From DATJYV01 sp035499415 (GTDB lineage: Bacteria; Bacteroidota; Ignavibacteria; UBA10030), in the NCBI GenBank assembly GCA_035499415.1, contig DATJYV010000120.1, positions 1-26,786 of the forward strand: a stretch of DNA of 26,786 nt, given 5' to 3'. The notes beneath the pieces are model-generated. The model had not been told where the DNA came from. It made no database searches and saw nothing but the letters and a program-made list of their open reading frames with translations. This document shows, one piece after another, positions 8,660 through 16,186 of this stretch (positions are counted from its first letter, which is position 1; every line of letters starts with the position of its first letter). The position numbers and the translations under genes are program-made.

Positions 8660-8682
8660 CTTCTCCAAGCTCTCCTGTCACC

Positions 8683-8715
8683 GCGAGTCGCGACGCCCGG
8701 AGGCGCCGGACTCGC
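8683..8715 (-). promoter_or_regulatory. Inverted repeat in the leader of the pectin operon
   Basis: GCGAGTC at 8683-8689 and GACTCGC at 8709-8715 are perfect complements. Further imperfect GC pairing (ACGCC against GGCGC) lies inside. The element sits about 25 bases upstream of the PL9 start and just before its AGGAG ribosome site. It could be a leader hairpin affecting translation or an operator for the operon's LacI protein. The core is not a textbook LacI operator. An AT-richer stretch at about 8725-8757 lies upstream, but I cannot name convincing promoter boxes in it. Confidence 0.4.
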
Positions 8716-8768
8716 TATGACCCTCAAGTTCGTGAATGAATAGTAGTTTTCTCAACGACCCAGACAGC

Positions 8769-8867
8769 GTCACCCTGAATTTATTTCCGGGTCTGATTCG
8801 CTCAGGAAATGAGATGCTGAAACTCAGCCTGAGGCTGATGCGCTTGTCACGCAAAACTCAGCATGAT
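8769..8867 (-). repeat. MITE-like intergenic repeat, copy C (diverged, inverted relative to A and B)
   Basis: The element is 99 bases with imperfect terminal inverted repeats: GTCACCCTGA at 8769-8778 and TCAGCATGAT at 8858-8867. Read on the minus strand it begins ATCATGCTGAGTTTTG and ends CAGGGTGAC, as copies A and B do on the plus strand. The interior is largely different and contains hairpins: TCAGCC/GGCTGA around TGA at 8824-8838, and an ACCC/GGGT stem just inside the left end. It carries no coding potential. It lies between the 3' end of the 732-residue protein gene and the pectin operon. Confidence 0.6.
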
Positions 8868-8920
8868 AGTGGCCATTTCTTGAGCTGGCTGCTCGTGTCG
8901 ACCGGATGCAACCCTCCGCC

Positions 8921-11119
8921 TTACTTCGTCAACATCATTTTCCGCACGATCTTCTGACCGCCGGATTCGAGGACGCTCAGGTAAATGCCGCTTGGAAGTT
9001 TATCGGCATGAAAGGTCGCCTGATGGATGATTCCCGCGTCCGCCTGACCGTCGAACAGAACGGCGACCTCCTGGCCGATGACGTTAAAGACCCGGAGCGA
9101 TACATTTCCGGACTTCGCCAGCGTAAATTCGAAATTGGTCGACGGGTTGAACGGATTGGGATAATTTGCGCCGAGGGTAAATTCTTTCGGCGCCGCGCCT
9201 ACGACGACGTCGGCGGGGGATGAATACTGGAATGTTCCGTCGCGGTCCACTTCTTTCAGGCGATACTCATACCTCCCGGGCGGGACGTTCATATCTTCGA
9301 ATGAATAGGAATGTCTCGTCGTGCTCGTTCCCGCCGCCGAGACCTGTCCCACCTTGGCCCACGCCGCACCCGAGACGTCCGTGGCCATGCGTTCGACCTC
9401 GAACGCAAAGCTGTTTTTCTCCGTCACAGTTGCCCACTGTATGTCCGCCTGAAGGCGGACCGCCTGGACGCTGAGCGACGTCATTTCGACCGGGAGTGCA
9501 TTCGCACCGCCGCTGTTATCGGCAAGCACGAATGTCGTTCCGCTCGTCAGGTCGGTAAAGTTGTTTGTCGACGTTATCGTCCCCGTGGTGTTGGCTGTTC
9601 CGGTTCCACCGAGGTCGACCCAGTTGCCCGAGCCGTCGTTCTTGGCAATCCGAAGGTTCGAATTGTCGCTTACATTATCGTCGGTATCGTAGTTCAACAG
9701 AACGGATGCGGCAGTCACCGATGAGGCGCCGTTCGACGAAATGGTGTAGTAACGGACAGTGGACACTCGATCAAGCGAGCCGGGGAGCGTGTTGGATGTC
9801 GGCGCTCCGGCAATCTCTTCGGCGGTATAAACCGTCGCCGTCGCCGCACTCTGCGTGACGGTAAGAGTCACCGGACGATAGACTCCCCCTTTTGCGATGG
9901 GAAACATCTTACTTGTTGAGCTCGTGACGTTGATTGTTTGAGCCATCGGACCTTCGATGTAGCCCGAAGAACTGGCGCTGAACAATGAATCGTTCGTACC
10001 GAGCGTCAGGAGATTTGTCTGGGAAGTGACAATTTTCCCGCTCGTGAGGATGAGGTTGCTGTTGCTTCCACCAAAATTAACCGACGTATTGAGCTGGACA
10101 GTGGAACTGTTCGCAACTTCCAGATTGAGAGCAGCGGTCGTCAGGGAATCGTTCGAAAAGGACATATTCTGCGTCCCCCCTTTTTTCATCGAAAACCTTC
10201 CTCCGGGAGTCGCGCCCCCTCCAGAAGTAACGGAGTTTTGCATCGTTGCGTTGGAGACTGAAAAGTCACCGGACAAATTCCATGTGGTCGTTCCCGTGGC
10301 ACCCTGGCTTCCTCTGGAGATCGAAAAATTTGTCCATGCCTTATTGGTCGCAGTCCCGGTTACTGTGGCATTTCCTCCAACGTTGATTGTGATATCTGTG
10401 AATCCATTGCTTGTTCCATTGGACGTTACACTCACCTGATGGCTGGCATTGGCGGCGCTTCCGTCGACAACGAGATTTCCGGCGATATTAACGGTGACAG
10501 TCGTGTGCGTGCCGGACGTGCCTGCAGCAGGAGCGCAGAATTGCCATCGGCCGGTTCCTGTGCATATCGCCTTTACGTCGCCGTTGATGTTGATTGTCCC
10601 GCTGTTCCATCCGAAGTTGAAGCTTCCAGTCCAACCCGGACAGTTGACGGTCAGATTGTAAAAAGCCTGGGATGCATTTATGTTGGTCGTTGCCGTCGTC
10701 ACACCAGTTATAAGACACAGGGAACCTGTATTCCACGTCGATGTCGGAATTCCGTACGTGCCGGCAACATGGCCATATTCGTATGTGCTCCCATTATCAA
10801 ATGTGAATGACCCAGACGTCAAAGTGATTCCCGTCGTGTCCTTCAGATACCCATCGACCACGACTGCGGACCCGTTAATCGTGATAGGCGCATCGACTGC
10901 GATCGTGTGGCCGCTCTGGATTGTGATCGTCCCGGACGTTCCTGCCGGAGGTGAGCCCGCGGGATTCCAAAGTGCTCCGTCAAAAGTCTCCCAGGAGCCC
11001 GCTGCGCTCCAGATACCCGAGCCGCTCGACCGATAATCGCCCGCCGATTGTGCGAACGATGTTCCCGCCGCGACGGCGATTACTACCACTACCGCGAGCA
11101 GGCGAAGGACAGTATTCAT
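8921..11119 (-). CDS. Large beta-rich surface protein with FN3-like and T9SS type A sorting domains, function unknown
   Basis: The 732-residue secreted protein has no recognisable catalytic motif. A signal peptide (MNTVLRLLAVVVVIAVAAGT, ending SFAQ) is followed by about 510 residues very rich in Thr, Ser, Gly and Asn, arranged as short beta strands such as GNLVVDGSA and GGNATVTGTA. This suggests a beta-solenoid or adhesin-like stalk. Its opening (GIWSAAGSWETFDGALWNPA, then ITIQSGHTIAVDAPITI) recalls surface domains of G8 type, but this is only a resemblance. Residues 541-642 (ALPVEMTSLSV to YEYRLKEVDRDGTFQYS) are the FN3-like module that commonly precedes T9SS tails. Residues 649-732 are the type A sorting domain (NYPNPFNPST). 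The start is fixed by AGGAGG six bases upstream. The protein resembles the next gene upstream (11396-13591). It may bind polysaccharide or shape the cell surface; this is inference. Confidence 0.85.
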   Translation of the reverse strand: MNTVLRLLAVVVVIAVAAGTSFAQSAGDYRSSGSGIWSAAGSWETFDGALWNPAGSPPAGTSGTITIQSGHTIAVDAPITINGSAVVVDGYLKDTTGITLTSGSFTFDNGSTYEYGHVAGTYGIPTSTWNTGSLCLITGVTTATTNINASQAFYNLTVNCPGWTGSFNFGWNSGTININGDVKAICTGTGRWQFCAPAAGTSGTHTTVTVNIAGNLVVDGSAANASHQVSVTSNGTSNGFTDITINVGGNATVTGTATNKAWTNFSISRGSQGATGTTTWNLSGDFSVSNATMQNSVTSGGGATPGGRFSMKKGGTQNMSFSNDSLTTAALNLEVANSSTVQLNTSVNFGGSNSNLILTSGKIVTSQTNLLTLGTNDSLFSASSSGYIEGPMAQTINVTSSTSKMFPIAKGGVYRPVTLTVTQSAATATVYTAEEIAGAPTSNTLPGSLDRVSTVRYYTISSNGASSVTAASVLLNYDTDDNVSDNSNLRIAKNDGSGNWVDLGGTGTANTTGTITSTNNFTDLTSGTTFVLADNSGGANALPVEMTSLSVQAVRLQADIQWATVTEKNSFAFEVERMATDVSGAAWAKVGQVSAAGTSTTRHSYSFEDMNVPPGRYEYRLKEVDRDGTFQYSSPADVVVGAAPKEFTLGANYPNPFNPSTNFEFTLAKSGNVSLRVFNVIGQEVAVLFDGQADAGIIHQATFHADKLPSGIYLSVLESGGQKIVRKMMLTK

Positions 11120-11125
11120 GATAAA

Positions 11126-11131
11126 CCTCCT
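11126..11131 (-). promoter_or_regulatory. Ribosome binding site fixing the start at 11119
   Basis: A perfect AGGAGG lies six bases before the ATG at 11119-11117. It shows that the longer open frame reaching 11170 is not the real start. A signal peptide also begins exactly at this ATG. Confidence 0.85.
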
Positions 11132-11222
11132 ACCTTTTAGATGATTTGTTAAGACTACTCGATGCAACATTTTTGGAGCTCATTCAGATGGAATCACTGG
11201 AAGCCATATCGTAAATAAACAC

Positions 11223-11351
11223 CTCATGCTGACCCAGTTTTGGCAACTCACTTCTCCAGCACATCAGACCCTGAAACTCAGCCGGCGGTTCCTGTCCCTG
11301 CATGTCCGGCAGGCAGGCGCCTCAGGGATAACCAGCCGGCAGGAGGGTGAC
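11223..11351 (+). repeat. MITE-like intergenic repeat, copy A
   Basis: The element is 129 bases, bounded by CTCATGCTG (11223-11231) and GAGGGTGAC (11343-11351). It matches copy B at 26573-26723: from 11239 to 11280 the two differ at only two positions at a constant offset of 15350, and similarity continues with small gaps. It contains a stem CCTGCATG/CAGGCAGG around TCCGG (11297-11317) with one mismatch. It has no convincing open frame. It fills the gap between two T9SS cargo genes. Confidence 0.8.
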
Positions 11352-11395
11352 GAAGTCGTGTTTTTGAAATGAGATCTAAACACCTCCTCCTCCTC

Positions 11396-13591
11396 TTACT
11401 TTATCAGAATCATCCGGTGCACCTGGCTCTCGTTATCCGCCTGGATCTTATAAAGATAAATTCCCGACCCAAAAGCGGCCCCCGCAAAATTCAGTTCGTG
11501 CACACCCGCACTTTGTCGTCCGGAGTAAAGCGTCGCCACACGCTGGCCGAGAATATTGTAAACCGTCGCCGTCACGAACGCTTCCTTCGGAAGTCCGTAC
11601 GAAATCTTCGTCGAAGGGTTGAAGGGATTGGGATAGTTTTGATTCACGAAGAAAACGGCCGGTATGGAACTTGCATTGCTCTTCCCCACGCCGAGCGCCG
11701 TGTTCTCTCCGACCGTCCAGTCGGATTGGAGCGAATCAACGCTCGCGACCGTCGCCGTGTGATTCGACGTGTTGATGACCGTCGTCTGAACATTGAAGCT
11801 CCCGCCGGTCAACCTTCCCGCCATATACGCCGTCTCGGAGCCGTTGACATCCGCGGCCAGATACTGGAAGGTTATCCCTGCCGCCGTGATTCCGCCTCCG
11901 GACCCGATAGTCCAGTATCGGGCAAGAGTCTTGGCGCTGTTCTTCACGGACGGATGCGCTCCCTGCACCGCTTGCACACTCACCGTCCCAGACCCTGTCG
12001 CGACAGTAACCGTCGCCGGAGAATAACCGTTTGCCGTTCCGACTTCGAAAACTTTGCTTCCCGAGGCCGCGAACGATTTCTGCAATCCCCCCGAGACATA
12101 TCCGCTCGTCCGGGAAGTTGTGGCCGACGAGCCGAGAACCAGTTTGTTCGAGCCGGTCGCCAGAATTCCCGCCGTGAGGGTGAGCGTTCCCGTAACCGTG
12201 TCTGCCGCTGAAAGGGTGACGCCGTTTCCGTTGTTGACTGTCAGGCTTTGCACAGACGAGGCGAGTTCCGCTCCCGTCACCTGCGCCACTGTGGCCGCAT
12301 ACGTCACTGATGACGCTCCGGTGACCGTATTCAGGTTTGTGTAGGCGCCGTTCCCGCCGAGGTACAGCGTGCCGGTGACCGTGACGGGGTTTGAGATCGT
12401 GATGCCCGCGGTCGATTTCAGTGAAAGATAATTGACGGTCGCGGGAAGCATCGAGCCCGTGGCCTGCGCGGCGGTCCCGTTGAAGGTGTAATTCCCCTGT
12501 GTGCTGAACAGATTGCCACCGCCGCCGCCAAGCCCCGAACACAGGACGTTTCCGTTGATTCCCGCCGGGTCGCCGCAAATCAGTCCGCCTCCCGGGTTGA
12601 CACGAAGACTCCCCGTGTTCGCAGCGGGGATGACCGTCGTCCCGAGATTCAACGTCGCATTACTATCCACCGTGAAGTTGACCGGCGACGTGCCCGAACC
12701 CCATGTAACATTATTCAAGACCATCGTCTGCAAGCCGGCTTTTGCGAAGTGGAGAAACGCGCCGGTGGGATTCGAATTTTGCGTTGTGCAATTCGAGAGG
12801 ATCAACGAGTCGCCGTAGAAATTCCAGACGGTCGTCCCCGTTCCGGCCTGACTCCCGCGTGCGACGGAGAAGTTGCCGCCGGTGGCGATTATTTTGCCGT
12901 AATGGTTGATGATGCTCGACGACAAGCCGTTGCTCGTCCCCTGGGCTGAGAGACCTCCGCCGGTCACGATGACATCTCCCATGATTGTTGTGGTCCTGGA
13001 AGAATCCGCCGGGGGGGCCGTGAACTGAAAGCGGCTTCCCGGCCCCGAGGCGATGACCGTCACACTTCCGTTGACCGTGTTGCCGTTCCATCCAGGATTG
13101 AGATTGGCTGACTGGTTCGCACAGTTCCACGTAAAGTTGTAGAAGTTCTGATTCGCGTTCGACGGTGATGTCGCCGCCGCACCGGTGATGAGGCATGTCG
13201 AACCCGTGCTCCATGTTGCGCTCGGAATTCTTCCGGCGTCCTTCGCCCGGTTGTACACCCCGCCGCTTCCGATCGTCAGCGCTCCCGCGCCGTCGGCCAC
13301 CCTTCCTGAATCGATGAGGGTACCGGTGATCGTCACCGGCACATCGATGACGACCGTGTCGGTCGACGCCCAGATATAAATCGTCTCCGAGCCCGAGGGG
13401 ACGCCCTGATTGTTCACCCAGCTGCTCCCGTTGAACTTATCCCACGAGGTTCCCGCGCTCCAATTGTTGTTCGGCGGCGTGAGAGGCGAGTGGGTTCGAA
13501 AATTTCCGCTGGCAAATTGCGCGAAGGATTCCGCACTTCCCAGGCATGCAATGACCATTGATGCGAGGAAAAACCTTGTCCACGATTTCAT
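11396..13591 (-). CDS. Large beta-rich surface protein with T9SS type A sorting domain, function unknown
   Basis: The 731-residue secreted protein appears related to the 732-residue product encoded just downstream. A signal peptide (FFLASMVIACLGSAESFAQ) leads into a similar first domain: NNWSAGTSWDKFNGSSW, VVIDVPVTITGTL, then IPSATWSTGSTCLITG and NQNFYNFTWNC. The related protein has IPTSTWNTGSLCLITG and SQAFYNLTVNC at matching places. Many short Thr/Gly/Val-rich strands follow (for example SNPVTVTGTLYLGGNGAYTN), with a GLGGGGGNLF linker. Residues 649-731 are the sorting domain with NYPNPFNPSTKI and a final RMILIK. Unlike its relative it has no clear FN3-like module before the tail. No catalytic motif is seen. 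AGGAGG lies seven bases before the ATG. The gene follows the outer-membrane barrel gene after only 60 bases and may share its transcript. Confidence 0.85.
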   Translation of the reverse strand: MKSWTRFFLASMVIACLGSAESFAQFASGNFRTHSPLTPPNNNWSAGTSWDKFNGSSWVNNQGVPSGSETIYIWASTDTVVIDVPVTITGTLIDSGRVADGAGALTIGSGGVYNRAKDAGRIPSATWSTGSTCLITGAAATSPSNANQNFYNFTWNCANQSANLNPGWNGNTVNGSVTVIASGPGSRFQFTAPPADSSRTTTIMGDVIVTGGGLSAQGTSNGLSSSIINHYGKIIATGGNFSVARGSQAGTGTTVWNFYGDSLILSNCTTQNSNPTGAFLHFAKAGLQTMVLNNVTWGSGTSPVNFTVDSNATLNLGTTVIPAANTGSLRVNPGGGLICGDPAGINGNVLCSGLGGGGGNLFSTQGNYTFNGTAAQATGSMLPATVNYLSLKSTAGITISNPVTVTGTLYLGGNGAYTNLNTVTGASSVTYAATVAQVTGAELASSVQSLTVNNGNGVTLSAADTVTGTLTLTAGILATGSNKLVLGSSATTSRTSGYVSGGLQKSFAASGSKVFEVGTANGYSPATVTVATGSGTVSVQAVQGAHPSVKNSAKTLARYWTIGSGGGITAAGITFQYLAADVNGSETAYMAGRLTGGSFNVQTTVINTSNHTATVASVDSLQSDWTVGENTALGVGKSNASSIPAVFFVNQNYPNPFNPSTKISYGLPKEAFVTATVYNILGQRVATLYSGRQSAGVHELNFAGAAFGSGIYLYKIQADNESQVHRMILIK

Positions 13592-13598
13592 TCCTATC

Positions 13599-13604
13599 CC
13601 TCCT
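13599..13604 (-). promoter_or_regulatory. Ribosome binding site for the 731-residue surface protein
   Basis: AGGAGG lies seven bases before the ATG at 13591. It sits in the 60-base gap after the barrel gene. No terminator or promoter is evident in this gap, so read-through from upstream is plausible. Confidence 0.8.
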
Positions 13605-13651
13605 ATGATGTTGCGGTACCGTTCGGACGCGGGCCGTCCATCGGCAGACGG

Positions 13652-15142
13652 CTACTCCAGAACATATGACACGTCGGCAATCATCCTCTGTGTCGTTTGA
13701 TTGTTGAAATTCACGTTCGTAGCCCATAGGTCCTGGTACTTCATTGTCGCGTATTCCCAGGCCACGTTCAATGCAATCCCTCCATATCTTACTCCCACAC
13801 CGACCGAGTAGACGGAATAGGTGATGGGCTCACTCGCAATCGGCGCGCCGATCTCCTGGAATGCTTCCGCCTCTTGTCGAACGCCGGCGCGTACGGCGAG
13901 CCAATCCGCCGCGACGTATTCCCCTCCAACATGGAGCAGCGACGCGGACATCCAGGGATTCGACGTCGTACCGTCGCTGGCCGTGTAGAGGGCGGATGCA
14001 AACGGACGAAGCTCGTACTCGAGACCCACGGTGACGTTTTCCCGCACGACGATCGAAATCCCCACAGTTCCGCGCCAGGGGAGCTTCATTTCGTCCTGTC
14101 CATTGACCGCGGTCTCGGTATGCACGCCGCCCGTGTCCTTGACCGCGAGGCCGCTGTATTTTCTCGTGATGGTGCCCGGCGGCTTGATATTCGCTCCGAT
14201 CGTCACGTATCGTCCACGATAGGACGCGCTCATCGTATACTCCTGCCCGCTGAAGTCCGACGTTCCGTTCAGCGAACTGTGAGCGGCGATGGAATCGACG
14301 ACGAAATAATTCTCCGGCGTGTAAACGAAAAGAAGCGAGCCGCGCCCCGTCTCCGTCTCTGCATCGGTCGATGAACCTTTCAAGAGCATGGCGCTCACAC
14401 CGAACGAAAGTTCGTCGGACAGCGCGGCGGAGATAGCGCCTCCGTATCCGTAAATCGACCCTTCGCGGAGATGCGCGTATTGATACCAATACGCTTTGAC
14501 GCTGTCATTCGCCGACGGAAGGAGGATGGGAGACGGACGCTCGGAGCCGATGTCGGGTGAGAGGACGTTATTATTCGCGTAGTACTGGTTGAGATTCGCA
14601 TACTCCGCGAAACCGGCGCCGACGGCAAACTTTGTCCCCTGGTAGCTGAACGGAAGCGCCGCAACCGCCTGAAGCGGGAGGTTTTTCGATTTCGCATAGG
14701 CCCAATTCGGCGGGATGTTATCGAACGGGCGCTGAACGGTATCGCCGCCGTTCCGGAAGACGACGCCCGGTTTGCCGGGGTTCGGGTTGTCGATCAAACC
14801 GGTCAACCCTTCCATCAGGAGACTGAACCCTGCGTAATATTTCTGCGGATACCATTCCTGGGTTTGTGTCGCATTGTTCGATTCGCTCAATCCGCCGACC
14901 GATAACTGAAACCCGGTCAGAGCAATAAGGGAAGTTGGATTGGAAAAAAGAAGCGCGGGGTCATGCGAAGGGGAGAACAGCAGACCCCCCATCGATCGTG
15001 ACGCGACCGATGACGGAACCGATTGGTCCACTCCCTGCATTGTGAGGGGCGTATCGCGTCCCTGCGAGAGCAGAGTCCCGGAAGAAAGGAGAAAAACGAT
15101 GACCGGGACGATCTTCCAGCCGTCTGAGAGACGATGAGCCAT
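13652..15142 (-). CDS. Outer-membrane beta-barrel protein (PorV/FadL-like)
   Basis: The 496-residue protein is predicted to form an outer-membrane beta-barrel. A signal peptide covers about residues 9-27 (VPVIVFLLSSGTLLSQ). The following segment, SVASRSMGGLLFSPSHDPAL then LFSNPTSLIAL (42-75), has the pattern 'R-x-M-G-G ... N-P-x-x-L' of the PorV/FadL/OmpP1 superfamily. The rest alternates amphipathic strands with Tyr/Gly-rich turns (for example YGYGGAISAALSDELSFGVS and VTVGLEYELRPFASALY). It ends in a strand, IADVSYVLE, though not with a terminal aromatic residue. The start overlaps the stop of the upstream PorV/PorQ-like gene by one base (TAATG), so the two are co-translated and may work together. 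It might carry hydrophobic or sugar ligands, or help with T9SS cargo. Which of these applies is unknown. Confidence 0.75.
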   Translation of the reverse strand: MAHRLSDGWKIVPVIVFLLSSGTLLSQGRDTPLTMQGVDQSVPSSVASRSMGGLLFSPSHDPALLFSNPTSLIALTGFQLSVGGLSESNNATQTQEWYPQKYYAGFSLLMEGLTGLIDNPNPGKPGVVFRNGGDTVQRPFDNIPPNWAYAKSKNLPLQAVAALPFSYQGTKFAVGAGFAEYANLNQYYANNNVLSPDIGSERPSPILLPSANDSVKAYWYQYAHLREGSIYGYGGAISAALSDELSFGVSAMLLKGSSTDAETETGRGSLLFVYTPENYFVVDSIAAHSSLNGTSDFSGQEYTMSASYRGRYVTIGANIKPPGTITRKYSGLAVKDTGGVHTETAVNGQDEMKLPWRGTVGISIVVRENVTVGLEYELRPFASALYTASDGTTSNPWMSASLLHVGGEYVAADWLAVRAGVRQEAEAFQEIGAPIASEPITYSVYSVGVGVRYGGIALNVAWEYATMKYQDLWATNVNFNNQTTQRMIADVSYVLE

Positions 15143-16176
15143 TAGAGTTCGGCTCCCAGGGTTATGCGGTGCACATTCCCGAGAAACATTGAAATCGCGC
15201 CGTAGCTGTAATCGAGCGTTACATTCATCCCTGCCAACGGTTGGTGGAGCCCGATACCGGCGGTGAAGCCCTGCGTATCGTAGTTAAATTTGTATCCGGC
15301 CCGGATGGCAAAGACTTTGGCGTATTCGTATTCGATTCCAAGATGCTGTTGCTGCGTGTAGTCGTTCGGCTGGAACAGGTCGGCGGCAAGAAGAACGCGA
15401 TTGTCTTCGACGTCCGAGACGAGCAATCCATCCGCACCCATCAACTCTCCGGTCATGCCGACGCGGAAGAGCAGCGGGGCCGGGCTGGACTCCGTTGCAT
15501 ACTTGAGTGACGCGCCGAAATTCTGGATGGAAGCGCCGAGCTGAATGGACCGATAGCCGGTGTTGTATCGAAGTCCAAAATCGAACAGAAATCCGTGGGC
15601 GTACGTGTTGACCTGTTCGGGCCCTCCATCTCCGACAATCGTCACCGTGTGCTGGTCGAACAGGGATTCGTACGCGTACTTGGCGCTGATGCCGGTCGAA
15701 AACTTTTCCGTGAGCTGACGCGAATACGTCAGTCCGGTGACATATGCAAAGGCATGGAACTGCCTCCCGGTGAGGCCGGGGTAGGTTCCCTGACCGAGGT
15801 ACTGGGGGTCCGCGCTCGCTTCATCGAACATCCCGTAATCGACATACTGAATCTGCGCCGCAACCGCGCCTCCGTCACCCAGCGGAGACGCGAACGAGAA
15901 GCCCCCTTGCTGGGCGTCAAATATCCACGACGTGTAGGTTGCCGAGAATTCCTGGCTTTGGATATGGGCCACTCCCCCGGGATTCCAGAATGCCGCTTCC
16001 GCACCTGCCGCAAGAACCGTGTAGGCATCCCCCATCGCCGTCCCCCTGGCGCATGGCATCACCTCGAGGAACTGCATCGAAGTAGTTCCAACCTTCTGCG
16101 CGGCGCATTCTCCTGCGGCAAGCGCAATCGCCGCCGCTGCGCACAAAAAGGTTCTGACCGTCAATGCCATCCTCAT
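15142..16176 (-). CDS. PorV/PorQ-family outer-membrane barrel protein
   Basis: The approximately 344-residue protein resembles PorV/PorQ, the barrel proteins that carry T9SS cargo on the cell surface. The signal peptide (LTVRTFLCAAAAIALAAGEC, ending AAQ) is followed by the family signature: KVGTTSMQFLEVMPCARGTA, MGDAYTVLAAGAEAAFWNPG and GVA (about 28-70). Repeated transmembrane strands follow, such as HLGIEYEYAKVFAIRAGYKF and FTAGIGLHQPLAGMNVTLDY. The C-terminus is RITLGAEL. The ATG at 16176 is preferred, three bases after GAGAGG; the ATG at 16170, two codons on, is an equal candidate. It lies 11 bases after the gene for the 752-residue secreted protein and overlaps the second barrel gene by one base. 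Its position among T9SS cargo genes suggests a dedicated shuttle or attachment partner, but a general PorV role cannot be excluded. Confidence 0.85.
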   Translation of the reverse strand: MRMALTVRTFLCAAAAIALAAGECAAQKVGTTSMQFLEVMPCARGTAMGDAYTVLAAGAEAAFWNPGGVAHIQSQEFSATYTSWIFDAQQGGFSFASPLGDGGAVAAQIQYVDYGMFDEASADPQYLGQGTYPGLTGRQFHAFAYVTGLTYSRQLTEKFSTGISAKYAYESLFDQHTVTIVGDGGPEQVNTYAHGFLFDFGLRYNTGYRSIQLGASIQNFGASLKYATESSPAPLLFRVGMTGELMGADGLLVSDVEDNRVLLAADLFQPNDYTQQQHLGIEYEYAKVFAIRAGYKFNYDTQGFTAGIGLHQPLAGMNVTLDYSYGAISMFLGNVHRITLGAEL

Positions 16177-16186
16177 CAACCTCTCA

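Noticed and set aside
11223..11351. CRISPR array or tRNA in the repeat regions
   Set aside because: There is no regular repeat-spacer spacing. The copies are single, dispersed and imperfect, and no cloverleaf was found.
11352..11395. Terminator formed by GTGTTT/AAACAC after the 731-residue protein gene
   Set aside because: The stem is only six A/T-rich pairs with a long loop and no U-tract, too weak to call.
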